A DNA stretch of 25,064 nucleotides from JBLMZH01 sp050258715 (GCA_050258715.1 JBLMZH010000009.1:1-25064); one strand, 5' to 3'; positions 7,323 to 14,323 are shown, counted from the first letter of the stretch. Translations and numbers: made by a program. Notes: generated by a model not told the origin, from the letters alone.

Positions 7323-8051
7323 TTGGCTCTCATATTTTTAAACGTGAATTTAAAAGCCGGGAAGCGCTCCATGACCCGGCCGAGCAAGAATGGCGAGGAG
7401 CCGGACGGGGAGTGGGTCGAACTTTATAATCTTTCCGAGAATGTCAGTGTTGATGTTGCGGGGTGGATCATCAGGGACGCCCGGGACGACGAAAGCCACG
7501 CTATTGAGATTGAAAGCTGCCGGACCGAGCCATCAGGCAGCACTGAAATTACAGCCCGCGGCTTTTTGGTAGTTTATTTCAAGTCCGGCAAAGGTTGCGG
7601 GTCAAAAGGTTTTCAACTTAATCCGAAAGACGTGTTGAGGCTGTTCGATGGATCCGGCAATTTGGTTGATTCATTCCAGTATCCGCCCGAGCCTTGCGAA
7701 GGAAGCCTTTGCAAAAAGACTGGGAAGGATGTCACGTACTCAAGAATCCCTGATGGGGAAGGGGAATGGGCCTTGGGTATGCCGACCCCGGGAGTGAGCA
7801 ACCGGGGAATTCCTGAGGAAAGTCAGGATCTGGCGTTCGGAGGAACTATCCCTGATTCTTCTTCCACCCCCGCCCTCACTCCGTCCATCCCAGATCTCTC
7901 TCCGCCCATCCCCGCGGAAGCGGGGACCCAGAACCAGGATTCTGCCCCACTAGATGACCAATTGCCGTCTGAAGACATTCAGGAAATCCCTTTGCAGCCT
8001 GAGCCTGTCGAAGGCGTGTTTACTTCCGACAGTCCTGCTCCTGAAGAATAG
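7323..8051 (+). CDS. Lamin-tail-domain protein, no signal peptide visible
   Basis: Up to 242 residues from TTG 7323. GTG 7344 and ATG 7371 are later options, but TTG keeps the first strand of the domain. Residues of about 4-160 match a lamin-tail domain (LTD): GEWVELYNLS, VDVAGWIIRD, GFLVVYFKSG, GNLVDSFQYP, and a closing GMPTPGVSN. Such domains in bacteria are usually exported, yet no signal peptide precedes this one and the frame is closed by TGA 7296-7298. The 5' end may be truncated or frameshifted. The tail after residue 165 is Pro, Ser and Asp rich and disordered. Two dispersed repeats lie in it and are translated as IPAEAGT and PEPVEGV. It lies in the surface island and shares a terminator with the small minus-strand gene that converges on it. 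Confidence 0.7.
   Translation: MALIFLNVNLKAGKRSMTRPSKNGEEPDGEWVELYNLSENVSVDVAGWIIRDARDDESHAIEIESCRTEPSGSTEITARGFLVVYFKSGKGCGSKGFQLNPKDVLRLFDGSGNLVDSFQYPPEPCEGSLCKKTGKDVTYSRIPDGEGEWALGMPTPGVSNRGIPEESQDLAFGGTIPDSSSTPALTPSIPDLSPPIPAEAGTQNQDSAPLDDQLPSEDIQEIPLQPEPVEGVFTSDSPAPEE
7911..8016. repeat. Two dispersed repeats inside the lamin-tail gene
   Basis: CCCGCGGAAGCGGG (7911-7924) is identical to the core of the intergenic repeat at 13142-13155. GCCTGAGCCTGTCGAAGGCG (7997-8016) is identical to 13249-13268. Both are in frame and lengthen the disordered tail. Confidence 0.85.
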
Positions 8052-8062
8052 ATGTGAATTAA

Positions 8063-8094
8063 AAATCCGCCTCTGGATTGGGGCGGGTTTTTTT
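8063..8094. terminator. Bidirectional terminator
   Basis: AAATCCGCCT pairs with GGGCGGGTTT across CTGGATTG, with T7 on the plus side and a run of A's on the other. It can end the lamin-tail gene and, read from the other strand, the small gene at 8100-8246. Confidence 0.75.
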
Positions 8095-8099
8095 GGCGT

Positions 8100-8246
8100 C
8101 TAAACTTTTGGCTGGGTTGGGTCGTTTGGTTGCGAAGGCGGGGGATTTTGTTTTGGCTGATTGTTTTCTTTTTCGTCCTGATAGGCGTAATAGCCTGCCG
8201 CGCCTATGATTAGGATTATGACAAGTACCACAATGCCGATCATCAT
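8100..8246 (-). CDS. Small single-pass membrane protein (48 aa)
   Basis: On the minus strand a frame starts with two Met codons and runs to TAG at 8102-8100. The product begins MMIGIVVLVIILIIGAAGYY. One hydrophobic helix fills residues 3-18. It is followed by a charged turn (YQDEKENN) and a Pro/Gln-rich tail (QPKQNPPPSQPNDPTQPKV). This TM-plus-proline-tail design is common in small envelope proteins. There is no ribosome site before it. The gene converges with the lamin-tail gene, and the two share the terminator at 8063. No family is recognised. The TM helix and ordered domain layout argue against a chance frame, but the small size leaves doubt. Confidence 0.5.
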   Translation of the reverse strand: MMIGIVVLVIILIIGAAGYYAYQDEKENNQPKQNPPPSQPNDPTQPKV

Positions 8247-8280
8247 GGCTTTAAAAATTAATGACGGGTTGATTATATCA

Positions 8281-8393
8281 CCCTTCGACTTCGTTCGCTA
8301 AAACTCACTCCGCTCAGGGACTAAAGGGCAACCAGGAATCTTTTGCCGCCTGAGCTTGCCCCGCACCATCTGGTGCGGGGCTTGTCGAAGGCA
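8281..8393. repeat. Dispersed repeat cluster with a nested palindrome
   Basis: CCCTTCGACTTCGTTCGCT and ACTCCGCTCAGGGA (8281-8320) form one element with an internal insert. The second element, GCCTGAGCTTG (8348-8358) and CTTGTCGAAGGC (8381-8392), is split by a 22-bp palindrome at 8359-8380 (CCCCGCACCA, TC, TGGTGCGGGG). CTTG is present on both sides of the palindrome. Confidence 0.75.
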
Positions 8394-8397
8394 AGGT

Positions 8398-8492
8398 TGA
8401 TTGAGGATTGAGCATTGAGTATTGAGAATTAAGGAATTTTCAATCCTCAATCTTCAATGAATTTTCAATTCTAAATTCTCAATTTTCAATTT
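8398..8492. repeat. A/T-rich fold-back element, left copy
   Basis: The first part is a run of near-identical units of the ATTGAGGATTGAGCATTGAG type. After about 8435 the units turn round to the TTCAATCCTCAATCTTCAAT type. The halves are imperfect inverted copies and would fold together. A related element lies at 9635-9760, on the other side of the beta-helix gene. Confidence 0.7.
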
Positions 8493-8534
8493 AAAAAAAG
8501 AAAGACCGGCCTTCCAGAGGAAGACCGGCCTTGA
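8492..8534 (-). terminator. Terminator of the beta-helix gene
   Basis: Read on the minus strand, AAGGCCGGTCTT occurs twice around a CCTCTGG loop. The direct repeat is self-complementary if two G-U pairs are allowed, so it folds as a 12-bp stem, and TCTTTTTTT follows. Confidence 0.8.
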
Positions 8535-8567
8535 ATCGAAGCGGGGCATGACCGCGCCGAGCGTGAG

Positions 8568-9542
8568 CTACTTGTTCGCGTGGACCTTCGGTCGGTTGGT
8601 GAACGACGTGTCTGCGTCGATGTGGACCGCGTAGCAGACCGTGTCTTCGTAGCCAGCGCCCGAAATGGCGTTGTTGATGATCTTGTCGTTGTTGCCCTGG
8701 TCAGCCACACCTGCCTGGTAGCAGATGCCGTTTTGGAGAAAGCCGTTACTGATCGTGTTGTTCACGACTTTCACATTCGTTGCGTCTGCCGGTGCAGCGC
8801 CGTCGGCTTCCAGGTTCGAGAGCCATATCCCGATATTGTTGCCAGTGACGATGTTCTGGACGATCTGGACACCGGAAGTGAAGGCGCAAGGACCGTCAGG
8901 GCAAGTTCCATACCCAGGTCCTCCCACGACGATGATTCCACCAGACGCCGTGCTCGAGCCGGTGTAGGAGTGTCCGGTGACGGTGTTCTTCATGGCCGAA
9001 CCAGAGGAGCCGTAACCGAACTGAATGCCGTTCTGCGCGATCCAGTTGACCGCACCTTGCCCTGTGACGGTGTTGTTGCTGACGATGACGTTGCTACCAA
9101 CACCGTTGACGACGATTCCGCCCTTTTGGTGGTTGCTGATCTCGTTGCCGCTGACCTTGCCGGTCGCGCTGCCACCAAGGAGGTAGGCGCGATAGTAGAT
9201 TCCAACTCCCCGCTGGTTGCCGTTGAGGGGATAGTCGCCGATGTCGTGGATCTTGCTGTTGAGGACATCGACAGAAACCGGACCACCATCGCCGTTGACG
9301 AACACGCCGTAGTAGAGTGCACCGTAGATCTCGGCGCCCTTCACGGTTCCACCAACACCAGTGGTGTCGAAGTAGACACCCATGTCACATCCAGTGGCGT
9401 TGACTGCCCCAGTGACTGTATTGGACGGGTTCACATAGACTGCGGTGAGCCCGTTGTAACCGGTCGGTATGCAGGCGAGGGCCGGAGCGGCGAGGACGAG
9501 CCCGAAGATGAGAGCGATCGCGAGGACCATCAGCCTTTTCAT
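8568..9542 (-). CDS. Secreted right-handed beta-helix repeat protein (324 aa)
   Basis: The start is ATG at 9542-9540, which has AAGGAGGG six bases upstream. A Met nine codons earlier is rejected because the ribosome site would then lie inside the gene. The product begins MKRLMVLAIALIFGLVLAAP, with a likely signal-peptidase cut at ALA before Cys 24. Not all lipobox positions fit, so it is more likely secreted than lipidated. The rest is a run of short N-x-I/V-x-x-N units (VSGNEISNH, VIVSNNTVTG, MKNTVTGHSY, VQIVQNIVTGNNIGIWLSN, VKVVNNTISNG, KIINNAISGAG) typical of parallel beta-helix pectin-lyase-like proteins. No catalytic residues can be assigned. A consensus promoter and a terminator make it a single-gene unit. 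It runs against its neighbours, lies between two fold-back elements, and is richer in C-ending codons than the big surface genes, which suggests acquisition. Confidence 0.85.
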   Translation of the reverse strand: MKRLMVLAIALIFGLVLAAPALACIPTGYNGLTAVYVNPSNTVTGAVNATGCDMGVYFDTTGVGGTVKGAEIYGALYYGVFVNGDGGPVSVDVLNSKIHDIGDYPLNGNQRGVGIYYRAYLLGGSATGKVSGNEISNHQKGGIVVNGVGSNVIVSNNTVTGQGAVNWIAQNGIQFGYGSSGSAMKNTVTGHSYTGSSTASGGIIVVGGPGYGTCPDGPCAFTSGVQIVQNIVTGNNIGIWLSNLEADGAAPADATNVKVVNNTISNGFLQNGICYQAGVADQGNNDKIINNAISGAGYEDTVCYAVHIDADTSFTNRPKVHANK

Positions 9543-9598
9543 GCCAAACCCTCCTTGAGGTTTTTGCATTGCCTTCAGGATGAAGGCGCGTAAGACAG

Positions 9599-9627
9599 AG
9601 TTTACCTTAAATTGCTTGCTTTGTCAA
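9599..9627 (-). promoter_or_regulatory. Promoter of the beta-helix gene
   Basis: On the minus strand: TTGACA (9627-9622), 17 nt, TAAACT (9604-9599). The predicted start is near 9592. The leader of about 50 nt has a small hairpin, GCCTTCA-TCC-TGAAGGC, before the ribosome site. Confidence 0.75.
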
Positions 9628-9634
9628 CGGTTGG

Positions 9635-9760
9635 ATGAATTGAAGATTGAAAATTATAGATTAAAGATTCACTGAAAATTGTCGATTGAAGATTCGGGAT
9701 AATTTTCAATATTTAATCTTCAATAAATTTTCAATATTAAATTTTCTATTTTTAATTAAT
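9635..9760. repeat. A/T-rich fold-back element, right copy
   Basis: GAATTGAAGATTGAAAATTA-type units run to about 9700, then turn to AATTTTCAATATTTAATCTT-type units. The build is the same as at 8398-8492. From 9761 to 9923 I see only A/T-rich sequence and the 10-bp palindrome GACAATTGTC (9839-9848). No clear promoter for the gene at 9924 is visible. Confidence 0.65.
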
Positions 9761-9923
9761 TTGTCCCTTGCCAATTGCTAATTGCTTGCGATAAACTGGA
9801 GTGACCATAAATCAACGGGGATTAGGTCGCCAAAAATTGACAATTGTCGGCGTTTGTGTTGAATTGCTATTTTTCTTTTGAAAAATAACATTAAAATTTA
9901 ATATTTATCATTAAGCAAAAAAC

Positions 9924-12900
9924 ATGAACTATGGGAAACTTAGGAGGAAATACAAAAAGGTCCTTAAAAACATAAAGCGCTCAGCCACCCCAATAACCGG
10001 CATCATCGCCGGAATTGGCATGATTATGCTGGTCGTATCTCCAACGTTTGTTTCCGCTGTAGCCGCACCGAGTTGGTCATCCATTAGTTGGACAACACCT
10101 TCACAATGTTTCGTTGACCCTGCAGGAAACGATCCGCTGGAGGATAATGGAATCCCGACAGATCATCGTGATATTGTTGGAACCTCTTCAGATCCAGCCG
10201 TTGGTTTTTCGGAAGATACAAACTATTTTTATTTCAGAGAAAGGGTGAATGGAGACCCGATGAAAAATGCTACTTCTTGGAAAGAACATTCCTGGATAGT
10301 ACTTTTTCAAAAAACACTTCCAGCCTATCAGTATTTGTTTTCTTTAAACGGGGGTGGAAATAAAGTAGAAATATGGCAAAATTCTCCCGCTACTGTTGCG
10401 GTTGATTTTAGTCCGATTTTTAATGACCCCGCTGATGGTACAGCGCTTTGGAGTGGCGATGCGTCCGTTTACGCTAAGTCTTCAAGTGCCGGCGGCGGAA
10501 AATACTTCGTTGATTGGGCTATACCAAAAGCAGAATTAGCGAGTTTGGGCATAACCGGACTAACTATAGAGACAAGCAAATACTTTGCTACTTCAGCAAA
10601 TTCTAACAATTACAATAAGGATCACCTTAACTGCTACCAAATTTTGACAGACCTTGCAGTTGATAAGACGGGTAATACTGGTCCCGTAAACATCGGGGCG
10701 AATCTGACTTATACAATCTCAGTAACGAACACAGGCCCCTTGACCGACAATGCCAAAGGGGTGACTGTCGATGATGTTTTGCCTGCCAATTTAACTTACG
10801 TTTCTTCGAGTCCATCAGTTGGAACATATAGTGCTGGTGTTTGGACTATAGGAGATTTGGCACATGACGCGACGGCTACCCTAACAATCACCGCAACCGT
10901 AGGCGCTGGGGCTGCGGGCGGAAGTGTTACTAATACTGCGACAGTAAGTTCGACCACTTATGACCCGAACTCTGCTAATAACAGTGCAAGTGTCACAACT
11001 ATGGTGAATGCCGCCCCTACTACGGGAAGTTTGAAAGTCACTAAAATTGTGACCAATGATAATGGTGGCACTGCCTCGGTTTCTAACTTTACGTTAAAGG
11101 TTGGAGATACGACAGTGGTTTCGGGTGAAGTAAATGACTTTCCAAAAGGTGATTATAAAGTAAGCGAAACCGGCGGTCCGTCAGGATATGAAGCGACTTT
11201 CTCTGGTGATTGTGATATTGACGGAAACATAACAATTGATGTGGGAGACTCCGCATCTTGTACGATTACAAATAATGATGTTCAACCAAAGATAACTGTC
11301 ACTAAAAACGTTGTTAACGACGATGAAACACAATTTGCTTCTGTAGGAGATTTCCTTTTGTTTGTCGGTACAACTGGCGTTACCAGTGGAGTTCAGACAG
11401 GGGTAAATGCAGGTGTTTATACGGTTTCAGAAACCGGACCAGTCAGCGGATATGTACGATCCTTTTCCGGTAGTTGTGGAACTGATGGCAGTATTACCTT
11501 GGGGGTAGGCGACGTTAAGACTTGTACGATTACAAATAATGATTTGCCAAAACCCGATCCGACCGATACAGACCTTTCCATTACTAAAACCGTCGATAAG
11601 GATACTTTGCAAGAAGGTGAGACCGCCATCTTTTCTGTTGTTGTATCTAATGATGGACCGGCGGCCGCAACAAGTGTTTCGGTTTCAGACCTTCTACCGG
11701 CCAATCTGACTTATGTTTCAGATGACTCCGGCGGGGCTTATAATTCAACGACCGGGACTTGGGACATTGGCAATTTGGGAGTTGGTTTAACAATGACCCT
11801 AAAGATAACAGTTACTGCTGGCACCGTTATTGAGAATCCCACAGCAGCAACCAATACTGCTACCGTTTCTGGGGCTGAGAATGATCCAAATCTTTCGAAC
11901 AATAGCGCCTCATCAGTGGTAAATATTGGTTTTGCGACTGGTAGTTTGACTGTGATTAAGCAAGTGTCTGGAGGAAGTTTGAAGGTTTCAGACTTTCCGC
12001 TATTTGTTAACGGGACGTCGGTCACTTCGGGTGCTGCGAGTATTTTGCCACGAGGGAGTTATACTGTCAGCGAAACTTCCCAGCCGCGATACTCTGGAGT
12101 TTTCAGCGGCGACTGCGATTTGGCTGGAGTGGTTGACCTTACCGCAGGTAGCAATAAGACTTGCACAATCACAAATACTTATTCTTCTCCCAGCACTCCT
12201 AACGCAGACCTTTCGATCACAAAGACAATAGATAATAACAATCCTGAGCATAATCAAAACGTTGTCTTTACGTTGATCGTTACGAATAATGGTCCGGATA
12301 CGGCCAATGGCGTCACTGTTACGGATACATTGCCAACCGGCTTGGAATTCATTTCCGCCGACAACGAGGCATATAGTTCAACTACCAATGTTTGGACTAT
12401 CGGAACGATGACCAATGGCCAAATAGTTACTTTGAAAATTACGGCCAAGGTTATTGCTGAATCGGGCGAAATTATCAATTCTGCTGCCGCGGCCTTAACC
12501 CCAGATATTGATTCCAATGATAAAAACGACACGGCAAGTGCGCAATTGTCAGTTTTTGTACCGACGCCGCCCTGCACTTCTAACTGCGGCGGAGGCGGCG
12601 GGGGCGGAGGAGGAGGCGGTGGAAGTGTCGGCAATGTCATCAGCGGAGTTGTCTTTAACGATGTGAATGGAAATGGAGCGCAGGATGCGGGCGAAGACGG
12701 ACTTGGCGGATGGACCGTTTATTTGGACCTAAACAGCTCGGGAGCCATGGATACGAACGAACCGTTCCAGACCACGGCTTCAAACGGCAGCTACTCGTTT
12801 GTCGGAGCGCCGACCGGGGATTATCGCGTGGGCGAGATCCTGCCAGCCGGCTGGACCCAAACCTATCCTGATTCGGCGAGCAACGCGCACGCTTTGAACG

Positions 12901-13091
12901 TGGCGTCGAATACTCAAGCTTTAGGTTTCAATTTTGGCAACCGCCAGGGAGCAGTGCTTGGCGCCACCACTGATCAGCCAGCGCCACTACCTACAGTGCT
13001 TGCGGCTGAATTGCCGCGCACCGGCCTTCCGGGGTGGCTGTTGTTCATTCCGTTTCTGGGCCTGCTGGCGCTAGTCAAAAAGGACCAATAA
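9924..13091 (+). CDS. Giant sortase-anchored surface protein, DUF11/SpaA/SdrD-like domains, LPRTG
   Basis: 1055 residues. The N-region is long and basic (MNYGKLRRKYKKVLKNIKRS) with a hydrophobic helix and a likely cut near FVSA. Residues of about 50-240 form a first domain with WxxH and aromatic residues. Three DUF11 repeats begin near 242, 548 and 760 (TDLAVDK, TDLSITK and ADLSITK openings, with DxLPxxLxYVS or close variants). SpaA/prealbumin-like units lie near 368, 455 and 672; each has G.Y.VSET and a C.I.D or similar end, closing CTITN. A Gly run (about 889-900) leads to an SdrD B-like domain (ISGVVFNDVNGNGAQDAGED). The end is a full cell-wall sorting signal: LPRTG (1030-1034), hydrophobic LPGWLLFIPFLGLLALV, then KKDQ. 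The sortase gene lies 225 nt downstream and is the natural partner. It probably forms a stalk or adhesin at the cell surface. No ribosome site precedes ATG 9924. Confidence 0.9.
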   Translation: MNYGKLRRKYKKVLKNIKRSATPITGIIAGIGMIMLVVSPTFVSAVAAPSWSSISWTTPSQCFVDPAGNDPLEDNGIPTDHRDIVGTSSDPAVGFSEDTNYFYFRERVNGDPMKNATSWKEHSWIVLFQKTLPAYQYLFSLNGGGNKVEIWQNSPATVAVDFSPIFNDPADGTALWSGDASVYAKSSSAGGGKYFVDWAIPKAELASLGITGLTIETSKYFATSANSNNYNKDHLNCYQILTDLAVDKTGNTGPVNIGANLTYTISVTNTGPLTDNAKGVTVDDVLPANLTYVSSSPSVGTYSAGVWTIGDLAHDATATLTITATVGAGAAGGSVTNTATVSSTTYDPNSANNSASVTTMVNAAPTTGSLKVTKIVTNDNGGTASVSNFTLKVGDTTVVSGEVNDFPKGDYKVSETGGPSGYEATFSGDCDIDGNITIDVGDSASCTITNNDVQPKITVTKNVVNDDETQFASVGDFLLFVGTTGVTSGVQTGVNAGVYTVSETGPVSGYVRSFSGSCGTDGSITLGVGDVKTCTITNNDLPKPDPTDTDLSITKTVDKDTLQEGETAIFSVVVSNDGPAAATSVSVSDLLPANLTYVSDDSGGAYNSTTGTWDIGNLGVGLTMTLKITVTAGTVIENPTAATNTATVSGAENDPNLSNNSASSVVNIGFATGSLTVIKQVSGGSLKVSDFPLFVNGTSVTSGAASILPRGSYTVSETSQPRYSGVFSGDCDLAGVVDLTAGSNKTCTITNTYSSPSTPNADLSITKTIDNNNPEHNQNVVFTLIVTNNGPDTANGVTVTDTLPTGLEFISADNEAYSSTTNVWTIGTMTNGQIVTLKITAKVIAESGEIINSAAAALTPDIDSNDKNDTASAQLSVFVPTPPCTSNCGGGGGGGGGGGGSVGNVISGVVFNDVNGNGAQDAGEDGLGGWTVYLDLNSSGAMDTNEPFQTTASNGSYSFVGAPTGDYRVGEILPAGWTQTYPDSASNAHALNVASNTQALGFNFGNRQGAVLGATTDQPAPLPTVLAAELPRTGLPGWLLFIPFLGLLALVKKDQ

Positions 13092-13098
13092 AAGATTT

Positions 13099-13130
13099 AA
13101 AAAACCCCGTCTTAAAAGGCGGGGTTTTTA
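13099..13130 (+). terminator. Terminator of the LPRTG gene
   Basis: AAAACCCCGTCT pairs with AGGCGGGGTTTT (one U-G pair) around TAAA, followed by T's. It separates the LPRTG gene from the sortase transcript. Confidence 0.8.
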
Positions 13131-13135
13131 CATTT

Positions 13136-13200
13136 GTCATTCCCGCGGAAGCGGGAATCTTACAAGGCTTGTTAAGATTCCCGATCAGGTCGGGAATGAC
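13136..13200. repeat. 65-bp composite palindrome with ATTCCC-N8/9-GGGAAT units
   Basis: ATTCCC-8 nt-GGGAAT (13139-13158) and ATTCCC-9 nt-GGGAAT (13177-13197) are two small hairpins. The space between them folds as well: GGGAATCTTA pairs with TAAGATTCCC. The outer ends GTCATTCCCG and CGGGAATGAC also match. The unit layout resembles the dRS3 repeats known in Neisseria, but the match is to the general form only. Confidence 0.75.
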
Positions 13201-13213
13201 AATGGGGGCCAGA

Positions 13214-13268
13214 CCCTTCGACTTCGCTCAGGGATCAATGGAATTGCCGCCTGAGCCTGTCGAAGGCG
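13214..13268. repeat. Dispersed palindromic repeat pair
   Basis: CCCTTCGACTTCGCTCAGGG (13214-13233) and GCCTGAGCCTGTCGAAGGCG (13249-13268) are facing members of the TTCGAC/CTGAG family. The pair has the same order as at 8281-8393, including a GCCGCCTGAGC junction. The second copy is identical to the one inside the lamin-tail gene at 7997. Confidence 0.8.
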
Positions 13269-13304
13269 TTCTCGGAGATTGATGACAATATCTTTTGAAA
13301 GCGT

Positions 13305-13310
13305 TAAAAT
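13305..13310 (+). promoter_or_regulatory. -10 box of a likely leaderless sortase transcript
   Basis: TTAAAAT ends six bases before ATG 13317. The pseudouridine synthase gene at 22624 has the same box at the same distance. Transcription would then start at or next to the ATG. No good -35 element is seen. Confidence 0.4.
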
Positions 13311-13316
13311 TCAGTC

Positions 13317-13901
13317 ATGAACATTCGAAGAAAAATTCTCTGGCTCATACCCGTTATCTTAATCATTGTCTTTATTGTTTTTGATTATGGCTATCTTCTT
13401 GAACAGGGGAAGTACCAGGTCCGGCAATCCACTGAATCATCCGTAACCACGCCAGAGCTTATCAAAGTTGTCCCTGACCATTTATGGATCGAAACTCTTG
13501 GAATTTCAGTACCCTTGGTTTACCCGACCGAAACCAATGAAAAATCTTTTCAAGCCGCCTTAAAGAATGGTGTTGCGCACTATCCAGGAACGGCGGAAAT
13601 CGGCCAGCCAGGCAATTGCTACATCTTCGGACATTCCTCTGATTACGTTTGGTCCAAAAGCAGTTTTAAGACGGCATTTGCCCTGCTCCCAAAAATCAAG
13701 CCCGGCGACGAAATCACTGTTTCCGACCACGAAGGAAAAGCCTATAAGTACAAGGTTACAAAAACCGTTGTCGTTTCGCCCAACCAGACCGAATACCTCG
13801 CCCAGGACCTCAATAAAAAGAGTTTAACCCTGCAAACTTCATATCCTTTGGGCACGGCTTTAAAAAGATTTTTGGCCATCGCTGAATTAGTCGAAAAATA
13901 A
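13317..13901 (+). CDS. Sortase-family protein with Ser in place of the catalytic Cys
   Basis: 194 residues. An N-terminal signal anchor (MNIRRKILWLIPVILIIVFI) puts the domain outside the membrane. The sortase fold is clear: LWIETLGISVPLVYP, FQAALKNGVAHYPGTAEIGQ, the catalytic-His motif FGHSSDY (His 106), LLPKIKPGDEITV, and the end block LTLQTSYPLGTALKRFLAIA. In sortases the last block is normally TLxTCxP, with the nucleophile Cys. Here that codon is TCA (Ser 175), while His 106 and Arg 184 are kept. The expected job is to cut LPxTG and join the protein to the envelope, and the LPRTG protein lies directly upstream. With Ser it may be inactive, may use another chemistry, or the base may be wrong. 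The class is D/E-like by general sequence. No ribosome site is seen, and it may be leaderless. Confidence 0.85.
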   Translation: MNIRRKILWLIPVILIIVFIVFDYGYLLEQGKYQVRQSTESSVTTPELIKVVPDHLWIETLGISVPLVYPTETNEKSFQAALKNGVAHYPGTAEIGQPGNCYIFGHSSDYVWSKSSFKTAFALLPKIKPGDEITVSDHEGKAYKYKVTKTVVVSPNQTEYLAQDLNKKSLTLQTSYPLGTALKRFLAIAELVEK

Positions 13902-13910
13902 AGGATATTT

Positions 13911-13950
13911 AAAAAGCCGCTGATCAAATGACTAAGATAAGCGGTTTTTT
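13911..13950 (+). terminator. Terminator of the sortase gene
   Basis: AAAAAGCCGCT pairs with AGCGGTTTTTT with one bulged G. ATC and GAT inside extend the stem. The T6 run closes it. Confidence 0.7.
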
Positions 13951-14089
13951 AATTGCAAAATTTTTAACATGTTCATAACTTCGAAAATCCGTAACGCATC
14001 CGGAAGTGCCTCGATAAAAATTAGGAGCTCAAATTGCAGACACCAAACTGCAAAAAAATCAACGGAGGAAAAATATCAACATTAACCCA

Positions 14090-14158
14090 ATGAAAGGACA
14101 CTTTATGGTTCAACGGACCGCTGCCAAAGGCTTTAATTGGGCAATTCTTCCCACTTAA
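14090..14158 (+). CDS. Possible micro-ORF (22 aa)
   Basis: ATG 14090 gives MKGHFMVQRTAAKGFNWAIL-PT then TAA. A second ATG at 14105 has AAAGGA at a good distance. A perfect GGAGG (14064-14068) lies too far upstream for either ATG; it fits only a rare ATC at 14075, which would add five residues in the same frame. The unit sits alone between the sortase terminator and a strong terminator at 14248, so something here is transcribed. From 13951 to 14363 I see no other gene. It could equally be a short RNA or the scrap of a lost gene. Confidence 0.25.
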   Translation: MKGHFMVQRTAAKGFNWAILPT

Positions 14159-14247
14159 GATATTTCTTTTTCAGCCTTTGGACCTATGCGTTCCGCGGTT
14201 AAATATAATTTAACTCGGTAACAATTTAATATTTCCCCTAATGATTG

Positions 14248-14273
14248 ACCGCCCGGCTTCCCGGGCGGTTTTA
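14248..14273 (+). terminator. Strong terminator of an orphan transcript
   Basis: ACCGCCCGG-CTTC-CCGGGCGGT is a perfect 9-bp stem with a stable tetraloop, followed by TTTTAG. The only candidate upstream is the micro-ORF or an unseen RNA. Confidence 0.8.
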
Positions 14274-14294
14274 GTTTGTTCGTTTTCTTAAAAA

Positions 14295-14323
14295 TGGACA
14301 TTAAAACCGCCAAATGGTATAGT
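14295..14323 (+). promoter_or_regulatory. Promoter of the four-helix membrane protein gene
   Basis: TGGACA (14295-14300), 17 nt, TATAGT (14318-14323). The start near 14330 leaves a leader of about 34 nt that contains the AAGGAGG ribosome site. Confidence 0.7.

Noticed and set aside
8580..9593. Plus-strand open frame of 337 codons
   Set aside because: It is the antisense shadow of the beta-helix gene, which has a signal peptide, ribosome site, promoter and terminator on the minus strand.
12587..12622. Gly-codon tract as a phase-variable simple repeat
   Set aside because: The GGC/GGA/GGG codons are mixed and no long mononucleotide run exists. It reads as a normal Gly linker.
13034..13282. Plus-strand open frame of 82 codons over the end of the LPRTG gene
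   Set aside because: It runs through the terminator and dispersed repeats. Its IPAEAG and PEPVEG peptides come from repeat DNA.
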